The translations under genes and the position numbers were made by a program. DNA of 64,000 nt from Opitutus sp. GAS368 (GTDB lineage Bacteria; Verrucomicrobiota; Verrucomicrobiia; Opitutales; Opitutaceae), in the NCBI GenBank assembly GCA_945906965.1, contig CAMDRP010000005.1, positions 1 to 64,000 of the forward strand, given 5' to 3'. Of the stretch, positions 56,085-64,000 are shown one piece after another. How positions within the stretch are numbered: position 1 is the first letter of the stretch; the number at the start of each line of letters is the position of its first letter. The notes beneath the pieces were generated by a model, which ran no database searches, was not told the origin of the DNA, and saw only the letters and a program-made list of their open reading frames with translations.

Positions 56085-56615
56085 TCAAGTCAGCGTAGCG
56101 ACGAAGGCGGCGAGGTCGGCGTGGATTTCAACCCCGGGGAGCGCATGTTGACGCCAGGTTTCAGCCGTGTGTTCGCCGGTGCAAATCGCGATCGAGTGGA
56201 TACCAGCGTTGAGGCCGGCTTGGACGTCGCTCGGGCGATCTCCGATCATGGCGCATTGGGCGGGATCGAGGTGGTGCGCTGCGATCATTTCCTGGATGAA
56301 GCGCGGGGAGGGTTTGCGGTAGAGGGAGGGTTGGTCGGGCGCTTCGGGGGCGATGCAAAGGTCGGTGAAGAGCGGAGTGGGGAGGGCGAGCAGCGTCTCC
56401 ATGCGGGCGTTGACGAGGAGGGTATCGTCGAGCGTGTAAAGGCCGCGGCCGATGCCAGACTGGTTGGTGAAAAGAAACAGTTTGTAGCCGAGTGCACGGG
56501 CGCGTTGGAGCGCAGAACGGGCCCCGGGGATGAGTTCCACCCCGGCGGGGTCGGCGAGGTAGTGTTTGTCGACGATGATGGTGCCGTCGCGGTCGATGAA
56601 AAGAGCTTTGGACAT
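56085..56615 (-). CDS. gmhB: D-glycero-beta-D-manno-heptose 1,7-bisphosphate 7-phosphatase-like HAD
   Basis: ALFIDRDGTIIVDKHYLADPAGVELIPGARSALQRARALGYKLFLFTNQSGIGRGLY; MIGDRPSDVQAGLNAG. Confidence 0.85.
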   Translation of the reverse strand: MSKALFIDRDGTIIVDKHYLADPAGVELIPGARSALQRARALGYKLFLFTNQSGIGRGLYTLDDTLLVNARMETLLALPTPLFTDLCIAPEAPDQPSLYRKPSPRFIQEMIAAHHLDPAQCAMIGDRPSDVQAGLNAGIHSIAICTGEHTAETWRQHALPGVEIHADLAAFVATLT

Positions 56616-56630
56616 GAGACTCGGTGGCGA

Positions 56631-57605
56631 TCAGTGGCCGCGGACGTAGGCTTTGAGCTCGGCTGGGGTGACCGTGGCGGTGCCGAGTTTGCCGACGACG
56701 ACACCAGCGGCAGCGTTGGCGAAGTGGGCGGCGGTTTCGAGTTTGGCGCCGGCGGCAAGCGCGAGGACGAGGGCGGCGAGGGCGGTGTCACCGGCGCCGG
56801 AGACGTCGTAGACTTCGCGGGCGGCGGTGGGGATGGTTTTGAGGATTTTTCCGCCGGTGCTTAGCAGCATACCATCTTCACCGAGGGTGATGACGAGGTG
56901 TTTGGTGGCAAATTTCTCGTGAAGGCGGGCGCAGACGGCGGCGGCGGGAAAGGGCTCGTGCGGCGCGGGGTGGATGCCGGCCAGCTCGAGGGCTTCGCGT
57001 TTGTTTGGCGTGATGAGATCGAGTCCGTGAAAGGTGAGGGCGTGGCGGGGCTTGGGGTCGAGGGCGATGAATTTGCCGGCGGTGCGAGCGAGGCTGGTAA
57101 TGCGGGCGACGAGGGCGTCAGAGAGGATGCCTTTGGCGTAGTCGGAGAAGATGACGGCGTCGTGGCGGGCGATCGCGGTGCGCAGGAGTTTTTCTGCGTC
57201 GTCGGCGGTGACGGTGTAAGCGGAGGGAGGGGCTTCACGATCGAGGCGGCAGAGTTGTTGGCGTTGGACGAGGACGCGGGTTTTGACGATCGTCTGGGCC
57301 TTGCCGGGGGTGGACAGGGTGGCGATTTTTTTATCGGTGAGCGTAGCAGTGAGGGCTCGACCGGCTTCGTCGTCGCCGAAGTAGCCGACAACCGTGGATT
57401 GGGCGCCGAGGGAGGCGAGGTTAAGGGCGACGTTGGCCGCGCCGCCGGCTGTGGCGGTTTCACGTTGAATGTCTACGACGGGGACGGGCGCTTCAGGAGA
57501 GATGCGGGTGGCGTCGCCCCAGAAATAGCGGTCGAGCATCACATCGCCGATGACGAGGATGCGGAGGGCGGAGATTTTTTTAAGGAGGGAGGGGAGGTTT
57601 TTCAT
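56631..57605 (-). CDS. PfkB-family D-glycero-beta-D-manno-heptose-7-phosphate kinase
   Basis: VIGDVMLDRYFWGDATRISPEAPVPVVDIQRETATAGGAANVALNLASLGA; DVSGAGDTALAALVLALAAG. Confidence 0.93.
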   Translation of the reverse strand: MKNLPSLLKKISALRILVIGDVMLDRYFWGDATRISPEAPVPVVDIQRETATAGGAANVALNLASLGAQSTVVGYFGDDEAGRALTATLTDKKIATLSTPGKAQTIVKTRVLVQRQQLCRLDREAPPSAYTVTADDAEKLLRTAIARHDAVIFSDYAKGILSDALVARITSLARTAGKFIALDPKPRHALTFHGLDLITPNKREALELAGIHPAPHEPFPAAAVCARLHEKFATKHLVITLGEDGMLLSTGGKILKTIPTAAREVYDVSGAGDTALAALVLALAAGAKLETAAHFANAAAGVVVGKLGTATVTPAELKAYVRGH

Positions 57606-57617
57606 CGGAGCGGGCGA

Positions 57618-58814
57618 TCAGCGGAGTTCCCAAGTGTAGGGGGATTTTGAAAGGAGGTTATGGCCAGTGGCGGTGACTTGAACAACGTCTTCGATGCGGC
57701 AGGCGCCGAGGCCGGGATAATAGAGGCCGGGTTCGATCGTGACGACGGTACCACGGCGCAGAATGTTGTCGTAGCGCGAACTGACGCCAGGGGATTCGTG
57801 AACGGCGAGGCCGAGGCCGTGGCCGGTGCCGTGGAAGAAACCGGAAGAGCCTTTGGACGTGTGGCGCGTTTCGTAGCGACGGGCGGCGAAGGTCGCGACG
57901 ACAGCTTCGTGGACGGCACGGCCGGTGACGCCGGCGCGGACGGTTTTAAGCGCGGCGAGTTGGGCGGCGCGGACGGCGGCGACAAGGGCGCGCTGGGCAT
58001 CAGAGGCATGGCCGCGCAGGAAGGTGCGCGTCATGTCGCCATGGTAGCCGCTGGCGGTGACGCGCGGGAATACGTCGACGATAATCAATTCGTGCGGGCG
58101 GAGCGGGCCGGAGCCGCGTTCGTGGGGATCGCAGGCTTGGTCACCGCCGGCGGCGATAGTGTTGGCGGAGACGGCACCGGCAGCGAGGCAGGCGGACTCG
58201 ATGGCGAATTTCAGCCGTTCACTCGTGAGTGGTTTGCCTTGGTAGATGAGGGCGCGGCCGCGGATCGTGCTGGCGCGTAGCACGCGCGCGGCGGCGGCGA
58301 TGCCAACGGCGCTGCAGCGGTTACCTTCGCGCAGCGCGGCGATCTCGACGGGTGTTTTAATTTCGCGGGCGGGAAATAGCGGGCCGTTGGCTACGGTGAG
58401 ATCAAGGCCGAGCTTGAAAAGTTTTTCGTAAACGCCGCTAGGGAAATCCTCGGGGATAGTGAACGAAAGTTGGCGCAGCTCGCGGGCGAGGATGAAGATG
58501 ACCTCGGCGGCGCCGGGCTTGCGTTGGGGCCAGATCTCGCGGGCTTTGGCGAGGTAGGTCTCGAGCGGGAGGACGCGATCGAAGGCGGAGTCGCGGCGGA
58601 CGCGGCCAAACTCCAGCGCGCTGACGACGGCATATTTTTTCCCGTGCGCGGCGAGGGCTACAAAAGGATCAGGCACGCAGACGCGGCCGAAGTAGAGCGC
58701 GTCGGCGCTACGCTCGGTGTCGGCGTAGAGCAAGGGCGGTGGGGTGGGCGGTAGCGGCGAAGGAGGCACGTTGCGAGAGAGGAGTTGAATAACAGTTCGG
58801 GCATGATTAGCCAC
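57618..58814 (-). CDS. M24 family metallopeptidase (Xaa-Pro peptidase)
   Basis: IIVDVFPRVTASGYHGDMTRTFLRG; GTGHGLGLAVHESPG; VTIEPGLYYPGLGACRIEDVV. Start uncertain (GTG at 58814 proposed). Confidence 0.88.
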   Translation of the reverse strand: MANHARTVIQLLSRNVPPSPLPPTPPPLLYADTERSADALYFGRVCVPDPFVALAAHGKKYAVVSALEFGRVRRDSAFDRVLPLETYLAKAREIWPQRKPGAAEVIFILARELRQLSFTIPEDFPSGVYEKLFKLGLDLTVANGPLFPAREIKTPVEIAALREGNRCSAVGIAAAARVLRASTIRGRALIYQGKPLTSERLKFAIESACLAAGAVSANTIAAGGDQACDPHERGSGPLRPHELIIVDVFPRVTASGYHGDMTRTFLRGHASDAQRALVAAVRAAQLAALKTVRAGVTGRAVHEAVVATFAARRYETRHTSKGSSGFFHGTGHGLGLAVHESPGVSSRYDNILRRGTVVTIEPGLYYPGLGACRIEDVVQVTATGHNLLSKSPYTWELR

Positions 58815-58821
58815 GGAGCTG

Positions 58822-59370
58822 ATGAAGAACGCAAATCCGGTTTCATGCACGCTCAAGGTAGCGGCGGTCGCTTCGGCGCTGCTGTTTTCGGCGTGTGGCC
58901 AAGCGGAATCGGCCGCCGGAAAATCCGTCGTCGTAAAAGAACCGAAGTCCGTCGCGGACTGGTTTATGATTAACCTCGGTGGGAAAGTGCTGCGAATGCA
59001 GATGGCGGTGCGGCCGAACGAGCTCGAGCGTGGTTTGATGGATCGTCGCGATTTGGGAGCGGATGACGCCATGGTGTTTGTTTTCGAGCGCCCGCAACCG
59101 ATGAGTTTCTGGATGCGAAACACCCCGACGCCGCTGGATATCGCGTATCTCAGCCCAGAGGGGGCGTTGGTGGAATATTATCCCGCGTATCCTTTTGACG
59201 AGAAATCACTGGCGTCACGGAGCCAGCGGTTACAGTTCGTCGTCGAAACAAACCAAGGTTGGTTTCGTGCTAATGGAATTAAGCCCGGCGCGCAGCTCGA
59301 CCTGAAGGCGCTGAGCGCGGCGCTGACGGCGCGGGGTTTTGATCCGCGGAAATTTGGCCTCGAGCCCTGA
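58822..59370 (+). CDS. DUF192 domain-containing exported protein
   Basis: ERGLMDRRDLGADDAMVFVFERPQPMSFWMRNTPTPLDIAYLSPEG; lipoprotein-like N-terminus ALLFSACGQ. Confidence 0.92.
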   Translation: MKNANPVSCTLKVAAVASALLFSACGQAESAAGKSVVVKEPKSVADWFMINLGGKVLRMQMAVRPNELERGLMDRRDLGADDAMVFVFERPQPMSFWMRNTPTPLDIAYLSPEGALVEYYPAYPFDEKSLASRSQRLQFVVETNQGWFRANGIKPGAQLDLKALSAALTARGFDPRKFGLEP

Positions 59371-59378
59371 ATTACGCC

Positions 59379-61022
59379 TCAGTGCGACTCGAGCCAGACG
59401 TGTTTGTAGGGGTGGTGGTCGAGCACCGTCGAATTCCAGCCGCGCACGGACGGCTGAAGCAGAAACACATGGGTGTAGTGAAAAATCGGAATGATCGGAG
59501 AGGCGTTGAGTAGGATGCGCTCGGCCTGATTAAATAGTGCGTTGCGCGCGGCCACCTCGCTCGTGCGCGCGGCGGCGAAGAGCGCGGCATCGTAGGCGGA
59601 GTCGGCCCAGCCCGTGTAGTTGTTGCCGCTGGCGGTCGTGAAGATGGACAGAAACGAAGTAGGATCGGCGTAATCGGCCGTCCAAACGGAGCGAAGCATT
59701 TGGAAATCACCGGCGCGGCGGGCGGAGAGCGTGCTCTTGAGTTCTTGGTTGGTGAGGCGGACCTCGAGACCCAGTTCGCTCCGCCACATTTCTTGCACCG
59801 CTTCGGCGATGGTGCGGTGGATTTCGGAAGTGTTGAACAACAGGTCGAGCGGCGGGAGTCCGCGGCCGCCGGGATAGCCGGCTTCGGCCAGCAGAGCCGC
59901 GGCGGCGCCGGGAGCCGGTGCGGGTAGCGCGTCGATGGACGACGGTAGGAGTGCCGGCGGGACGAGGCGCGTAGCGGGTAGTTGGCCGCCGCGGAGGATT
60001 TTATCAACGATGGCGGTGCGGTCGAGGGCGAGGCTCAGGGCGAGGCGGATGCGTGGATCGGTGAGCGGGGGACGGTTGACGTTGAGGCGAAAAAAATAAG
60101 TACCCAGCAGCGGATCGATGCGGAGAAGTTCGGGTGAGGTTTTGCGGTAGCTGTCGATTTTTCCGGGCGGGACGGTTTCCGTAAGGTGGAGCTGGCCGGC
60201 ACGGAAGGCGCGCTCCTCGGTGTCGACCGACTCGATGGCGTGGAAGTGGATGGCGTTAAGGCGAACCTTAGTGACGTCCCAATACGTGGGCGATTTTTCC
60301 GCGATGATGACTTGGCCGGCGCGCCAGGTTTTAAGGTTAAACGGGCCGTTGCCGACGAAAGTGCCGGGTCGGGCCCAAGGGTTGCCGCGGGCCGTGGCGG
60401 AGCCGCTTTTTTCGATAGCGGGTAAATACACGGGGAAGAAAGCGGTGTGATTGAGCAGGGCGAGGAAGTGCGGCGCGGGATGCTCGAGGGTGACGCTGAA
60501 GGTGCGCGCATCGGGCGCGGCGAGGCCGACGGCGGACCACGGCGCAGTGGATTTGTGGAAGGCCTCGGCGCCTTGGATGATGTAGAGAAGATTAGCGGAA
60601 TCGGCGCCGAGTGTGGGCGTCAACATGCGGCGCCATGAGGCGACGAAATCTTCGGCGGTGACTGGAGCTCCGTTGGACCAACGGGCGTCGGAGCGCAGGT
60701 GAAACGTGTAGGTACGGCCGTCAGGCGAGATCGTCCAGGATTGGGCGACGCCCGGCACAGGGTGGAGATCCACGGGGTCTTCGGCGACGAGGCCCTCAAG
60801 CAGGGCGGAGAGCACGTTGTAGTCGGCGGCTTGCGTGGCGAGATGCGGATCGAGGTCGGCGAGGTCGTTACCGATGCCGCGATGGAGCGTCTGGGTGCTG
60901 TTGCCGGCGACGACCGGAGTTTCGCGGGGCGCACACCCGGTGAGGCCGAAGGCGAGAGACAACAGGATTAAAAATGGCCGAAGACCGACAAGAGCGCGGT
61001 GGCGTGAAGAAAAGGCGGACAT
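59379..61022 (-). CDS. Peptide ABC transporter substrate-binding lipoprotein (SBP_bac_5/OppA-like)
   Basis: LAFGLTGCAPRE lipobox; LHRGIGNDLADLDPHLATQAADYNVLSALLEGLV; WSNGAPVTAEDFVASWRR; start trimmed to ATG at 61022. Confidence 0.93.
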   Translation of the reverse strand: MSAFSSRHRALVGLRPFLILLSLAFGLTGCAPRETPVVAGNSTQTLHRGIGNDLADLDPHLATQAADYNVLSALLEGLVAEDPVDLHPVPGVAQSWTISPDGRTYTFHLRSDARWSNGAPVTAEDFVASWRRMLTPTLGADSANLLYIIQGAEAFHKSTAPWSAVGLAAPDARTFSVTLEHPAPHFLALLNHTAFFPVYLPAIEKSGSATARGNPWARPGTFVGNGPFNLKTWRAGQVIIAEKSPTYWDVTKVRLNAIHFHAIESVDTEERAFRAGQLHLTETVPPGKIDSYRKTSPELLRIDPLLGTYFFRLNVNRPPLTDPRIRLALSLALDRTAIVDKILRGGQLPATRLVPPALLPSSIDALPAPAPGAAAALLAEAGYPGGRGLPPLDLLFNTSEIHRTIAEAVQEMWRSELGLEVRLTNQELKSTLSARRAGDFQMLRSVWTADYADPTSFLSIFTTASGNNYTGWADSAYDAALFAAARTSEVAARNALFNQAERILLNASPIIPIFHYTHVFLLQPSVRGWNSTVLDHHPYKHVWLESH

Positions 61023-61051
61023 CAGGAAGGAACTAAAGGCGGATCTAAGTT

Positions 61052-61534
61052 TTAAGATTTTTTCTCGATCAGACATACGGCGTGGGCGGCGATAGCGAGG
61101 CCGCGGCCGAGGTCGCCGACCCCCTCATTGGTGGTGGCTTTAAGTCCGATGCAATCGATGGGGAGACCGGTGGAGGCAGAGAGGGCAGATTTCATCGCGG
61201 CGAGATAGGGCGCGATTTTGGGTTTCTCGGCGATGAGGGATGCGTCGATGTTGACGAGGGTGTAATGACGGGCGGCGAGTTCGCCAACGACGCGTCGCAG
61301 CAGAAGCTGTGAGTCGATGTTTTTAAAGGCGGCGTCGGTGTTGGGGAAAAAGTGGCCGATGTCGGGGAGGGCGGCGGCGCCTAGGAGCGCGTCGCAGATG
61401 GCGTGAGTTAGGCAATCGGCATCGCTATGGCCCTCAAGGCCATAGTCAGTGGCGAAGCGGACGCCGCCGAGAATGAGCGGGCGGCCGGGGACGAGGCGAT
61501 GGATGTCGTAGCCGTGGCCGATGCGGAGGTTCAT
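61052..61534 (-). CDS. ispF: 2-C-methyl-D-erythritol 2,4-cyclodiphosphate synthase
   Basis: RIGHGYDIHRLVPGRPLILGGVRF; GLEGHSDADCLTHAICDALLGAAALPDIGHFFPNTD; LKATTNEGVGDLGRGLAIAAHAV. Confidence 0.97.
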   Translation of the reverse strand: MNLRIGHGYDIHRLVPGRPLILGGVRFATDYGLEGHSDADCLTHAICDALLGAAALPDIGHFFPNTDAAFKNIDSQLLLRRVVGELAARHYTLVNIDASLIAEKPKIAPYLAAMKSALSASTGLPIDCIGLKATTNEGVGDLGRGLAIAAHAVCLIEKKS

Positions 61535-62250
61535 GCAGTAGTGCCGGAAGTATTACGCGGAAGCTGGGCCGACTCGGAAGTGCGCGCGAGCAGGAATTCG
61601 AGGTAGGCGAGGTCGCCGGGCGTCGTGATTTTGGGGTTGGGCGAGGTGTTTTCGAGCAGGGCGATCGGGTGATCGAGGGTTTCGACGGCTTGGGCGTCGT
61701 CGGTGATGCGGAGTTTTTTCTTGGTGACGCGGGCGTAGGCGCGGTCGAGGAGGTCGCGGGAGAAGACCTGCGGGGTTTCCATCGCCCAGAGGCGCTCGCG
61801 CTCGAGGGTGCGCAAACGGGCATCACCGCGGTGTTTTTTGATCGTGTCGGTGACGCGGTGAGCGAGTACCACGGCGTGTTCGCGGACGACGATTTTATGG
61901 AGGGCAACGAGTTGTTCGGGGCTTACGAGTGGGCGGGCACAATCGTGGATGAAGACGTAGGCGATGTCCGGCGGGAGCGCGGCGAGGGCAGCGGCGACGG
62001 AGTCTTGGCGCTCGGCGCCGCCTTTGACGAGGACGCAGGGCGTGGGCGTGTGCGCCGAGAGCGTGAGCATCTGGCGTTGATCGCGGTAAACGACGACGTA
62101 GAAATCGGCGACGCCACTGGCGGCAAAGGCGGCGGCGGAATGAGCGAAGACGGGCCGACCGGCCAGGGGGGCGAGGATTTTATCGGCGACGGCACCAGCC
62201 ATGCGCGTGCTGCTGCCGGCGGCGAGGAGGATGGCGGCGGTACGTGGCAT
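61531..62250 (-). CDS. ispD: 2-C-methyl-D-erythritol 4-phosphate cytidylyltransferase
   Basis: AAILLAAGSSTRMAGAVADKILAPLAGRPV; VFIHDCARPLV; ITDDAQAVE. Confidence 0.96.
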   Translation of the reverse strand: MPRTAAILLAAGSSTRMAGAVADKILAPLAGRPVFAHSAAAFAASGVADFYVVVYRDQRQMLTLSAHTPTPCVLVKGGAERQDSVAAALAALPPDIAYVFIHDCARPLVSPEQLVALHKIVVREHAVVLAHRVTDTIKKHRGDARLRTLERERLWAMETPQVFSRDLLDRAYARVTKKKLRITDDAQAVETLDHPIALLENTSPNPKITTPGDLAYLEFLLARTSESAQLPRNTSGTTA

Positions 62251-62280
62251 GGTAGATTTAGTTGGGTTGAAGACAGTTGT

Positions 62281-62976
62281 TTAGGTGCCGGCGAGCTCGG
62301 CCAGGATGGCGCGGGCGGCGGCAACGGGATCAGGGGCTTTAAAAATCGGTCGGCCGACGACGATGTGGCTGGCGCCCGCGCGGGCGGCTTCGGCGGGCGT
62401 CATGATACGCGATTGGTCGCCGGCATCGGCGCCACGAGGACGAATGCCGGGCGTGACGAGGGCAACATCGGCGGGGAGCGCGGCTCGCAGCGGGGTGAGC
62501 TCAAGCGGAGAGCAAACGAGGCCGCGAAGACCGGAATCGATGGCGAGTCGGCCGAGACGTACAACTTGATCTGCGGGGGCGGCACTGACGCCGGTTTCAG
62601 CCAAGCCGGGGGCATCCATAGAAGTGAGGACGGTCACGCCGAGTAGCAGCAAGTGAGGGGCGTGTTGTTGTTGGGCTTTGACGGCCCATTGCATCATCTC
62701 GCGGCCGCCGCAGGTGTGGAGCGTGAGCATCTTGATCGGAAGCGGGGCGACCGATTCGACGGCCTTGGCGACGGTGTTGGGGATGTCGTGGAGCTTGAGG
62801 TCGAGAAAGACCTCAAAGCCGAGGTCGGCGATTTCGCGGACGCAGTCGGGGCCGCAGGCGGTGAACATCTCGAGGCCGACTTTAACCCAGCGGACGGTGC
62901 CTTGAAGTTGGCGCAAAGCGGGGGCGACGGTGCGTGGGGATTGGGCGTCGAGTACGAGGATGAGTTCGGTGGCCAT
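62281..62976 (-). CDS. pyrF: Orotidine-5'-phosphate decarboxylase
   Basis: VKVGLEMFTACGPD; EVFLDLKLHDIPNTV; LTLHTCGG; VTPGIRPRGADAGDQSRIMTPAEAARAGASHIVVGRPI. Confidence 0.96.
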   Translation of the reverse strand: MATELILVLDAQSPRTVAPALRQLQGTVRWVKVGLEMFTACGPDCVREIADLGFEVFLDLKLHDIPNTVAKAVESVAPLPIKMLTLHTCGGREMMQWAVKAQQQHAPHLLLLGVTVLTSMDAPGLAETGVSAAPADQVVRLGRLAIDSGLRGLVCSPLELTPLRAALPADVALVTPGIRPRGADAGDQSRIMTPAEAARAGASHIVVGRPIFKAPDPVAAARAILAELAGT

Positions 62977-63072
62977 CGGTGTTGGAGGATCATTAAGGGG
63001 CAGTCTGCGCAACAAATCAAAAACCAAAAATGCGGCTCGCGGCTTGGCCACAGGGCGGTGTTGGATGGGTGG

Positions 63073-63972
63073 GTGAGCGCTATCGAGATTTTTGCCCCGG
63101 CGAAGTTGAACCTGTTTCTTGCCATCACGGGACGGCGGGCGGACGGGTTTCATGAATTGGTCTCGGTCGCGACCACGTTGGCGTTTGGCGATACCTTGCG
63201 CGCGGAGGCGATGCCGGGGGCGGAAGGGGCGGAGCGTTTTACGTTGGCGTGCGATAATCCGGCGGTCCCGGTGGATGAGACTAATTTGGTTCTGAAAGCT
63301 GCGCAGGCGTTTGCGGCGGCGAGCGGTTGGCGAGGTGGGGTGAAATTTTTTCTACAGAAACGCGTGCCAATGGGCGCGGGTCTGGGTGGCGGGAGCAGCG
63401 ATGCGGTGGCGGCGTTGAAGGCTATGGCGGTGCTTTCGGGTGTGCGGTTAGGCGACGAAAAACTCGCCGCGATCGCGGCGAGTTTGGGCTCGGATTGTCC
63501 TTTGTTTTTGAATGAGGGACCCGTGGTGATGCGCGGTCGCGGGGAGCGGATCACTCCGTTGCCGGCGGCGGCGAGTGCGCGCTTGCGGTGGCGCCGGGTG
63601 TTGGTGTTTAAGCCGGCGTTTGGGATCGCGACGGCTTGGGCTTATGCGCGGATGGCGAGTGGGGCGCCGGGGAGTTATCTGGCTTCGGCCGAGGCGGAGG
63701 CGAAGGTGGCGGCGTGGTGCGCTGATAGCGCGTTACCGGCAGAGGCGTTGCTTTTTAATAATATGGAGCGGGCGGCATTTGAGAAGTTTGTGGCGTTGCC
63801 GGCGCTGGCGGAAGAATTGCAAAAAAAGTTTGGGTTGGCGCCGCGGATGAGTGGCAGCGGGAGCGCGTGTTTTGCGTTTTTGACGGACGATGCGCCCGTC
63901 GCGGCGATTATCGAAGCGGTGCGCGCGGCGTGGGGGCCGACGTGTTTCGTGGTCGAGACGCGGATCGCGTGA
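63073..63972 (+). CDS. ispE: 4-diphosphocytidyl-2-C-methyl-D-erythritol kinase
   Basis: IFAPAKLNLFLAITGRRADGFHELVSV; VPMGAGLGGGSSDAVAAL; RMSGSGSACFAFL; GTG start at 63073. Confidence 0.95.
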   Translation: MSAIEIFAPAKLNLFLAITGRRADGFHELVSVATTLAFGDTLRAEAMPGAEGAERFTLACDNPAVPVDETNLVLKAAQAFAAASGWRGGVKFFLQKRVPMGAGLGGGSSDAVAALKAMAVLSGVRLGDEKLAAIAASLGSDCPLFLNEGPVVMRGRGERITPLPAAASARLRWRRVLVFKPAFGIATAWAYARMASGAPGSYLASAEAEAKVAAWCADSALPAEALLFNNMERAAFEKFVALPALAEELQKKFGLAPRMSGSGSACFAFLTDDAPVAAIIEAVRAAWGPTCFVVETRIA

Positions 63973-64000
63973 ATCAGCATTGACCCAGGCTCCTAGGCAA

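Noticed and set aside
51144-58814. Two M24 peptidases as a recent duplication
   Set aside because: Only the generic metal-binding motifs match; N-terminal domains and lengths differ, so they are distant paralogues at most.
58815-59123. N-terminal extension of the second M24 peptidase
   Set aside because: Runs antisense through the DUF192 gene and has no conserved sequence.
62977-63153. N-terminal extension of pyrF
   Set aside because: Overlaps the divergent ispE start; pyrF homology begins at MATELILVLDAQ.
1-64000. CRISPR arrays, tRNA/rRNA genes, transposons, prophage
   Set aside because: No regularly spaced repeats, cloverleaf-like sequence, transposase or phage motifs were recognised by eye. 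tRNAscan-SE, Infernal and ISfinder searches would be needed to be certain.

Overview
This is a GC-rich bacterial chromosomal window with about 58 supported protein-coding genes. The gene content resembles Verrucomicrobia/Opitutaceae, but that is inferred from gene content only. I found no rRNA, tRNA, CRISPR array, transposase or phage genes. Main blocks: a MoxR-DUF58-BatA-BatB operon running off the left edge; a Phd/VapC toxin-antitoxin pair; rmuC, cdd and kbl-tdh; dgt and an HD deoxynucleotidase; an OYE-SDR-MFS trio; two tandem RND efflux pumps; serA-plsY-hom-lysC-thrC-cimA; a ClC channel and tatC; a PocR-AraC regulator next to a cbb3 oxidase operon (fused ccoNO, ccoQ, short ccoP, ccoG, TauE/SafE, ccoI); and nadK, tlyA, an Fpg-like glycosylase, heptose genes, MEP-pathway genes and pyrF. 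The best candidates for something undescribed are: (1) the cbb3 control region, with two TGCACAG[T/A]CT direct repeats 21 bp apart beside a PocR-AraC gene and an unknown Cys-rich helical protein; (2) a Cys/His-tailed membrane protein and a 52-aa membrane protein inside the cbb3 operon; (3) an alternating four-segment leader against the serA start codon; (4) a perfect GAAA-loop hairpin over the ribosome-binding site of an MFS gene; (5) twin TTAGCTAA palindromes upstream of the toxin-antitoxin pair; (6) an Fpg glycosylase lacking a standard zinc finger. All family calls come from motif recognition by eye. No database searches were run.
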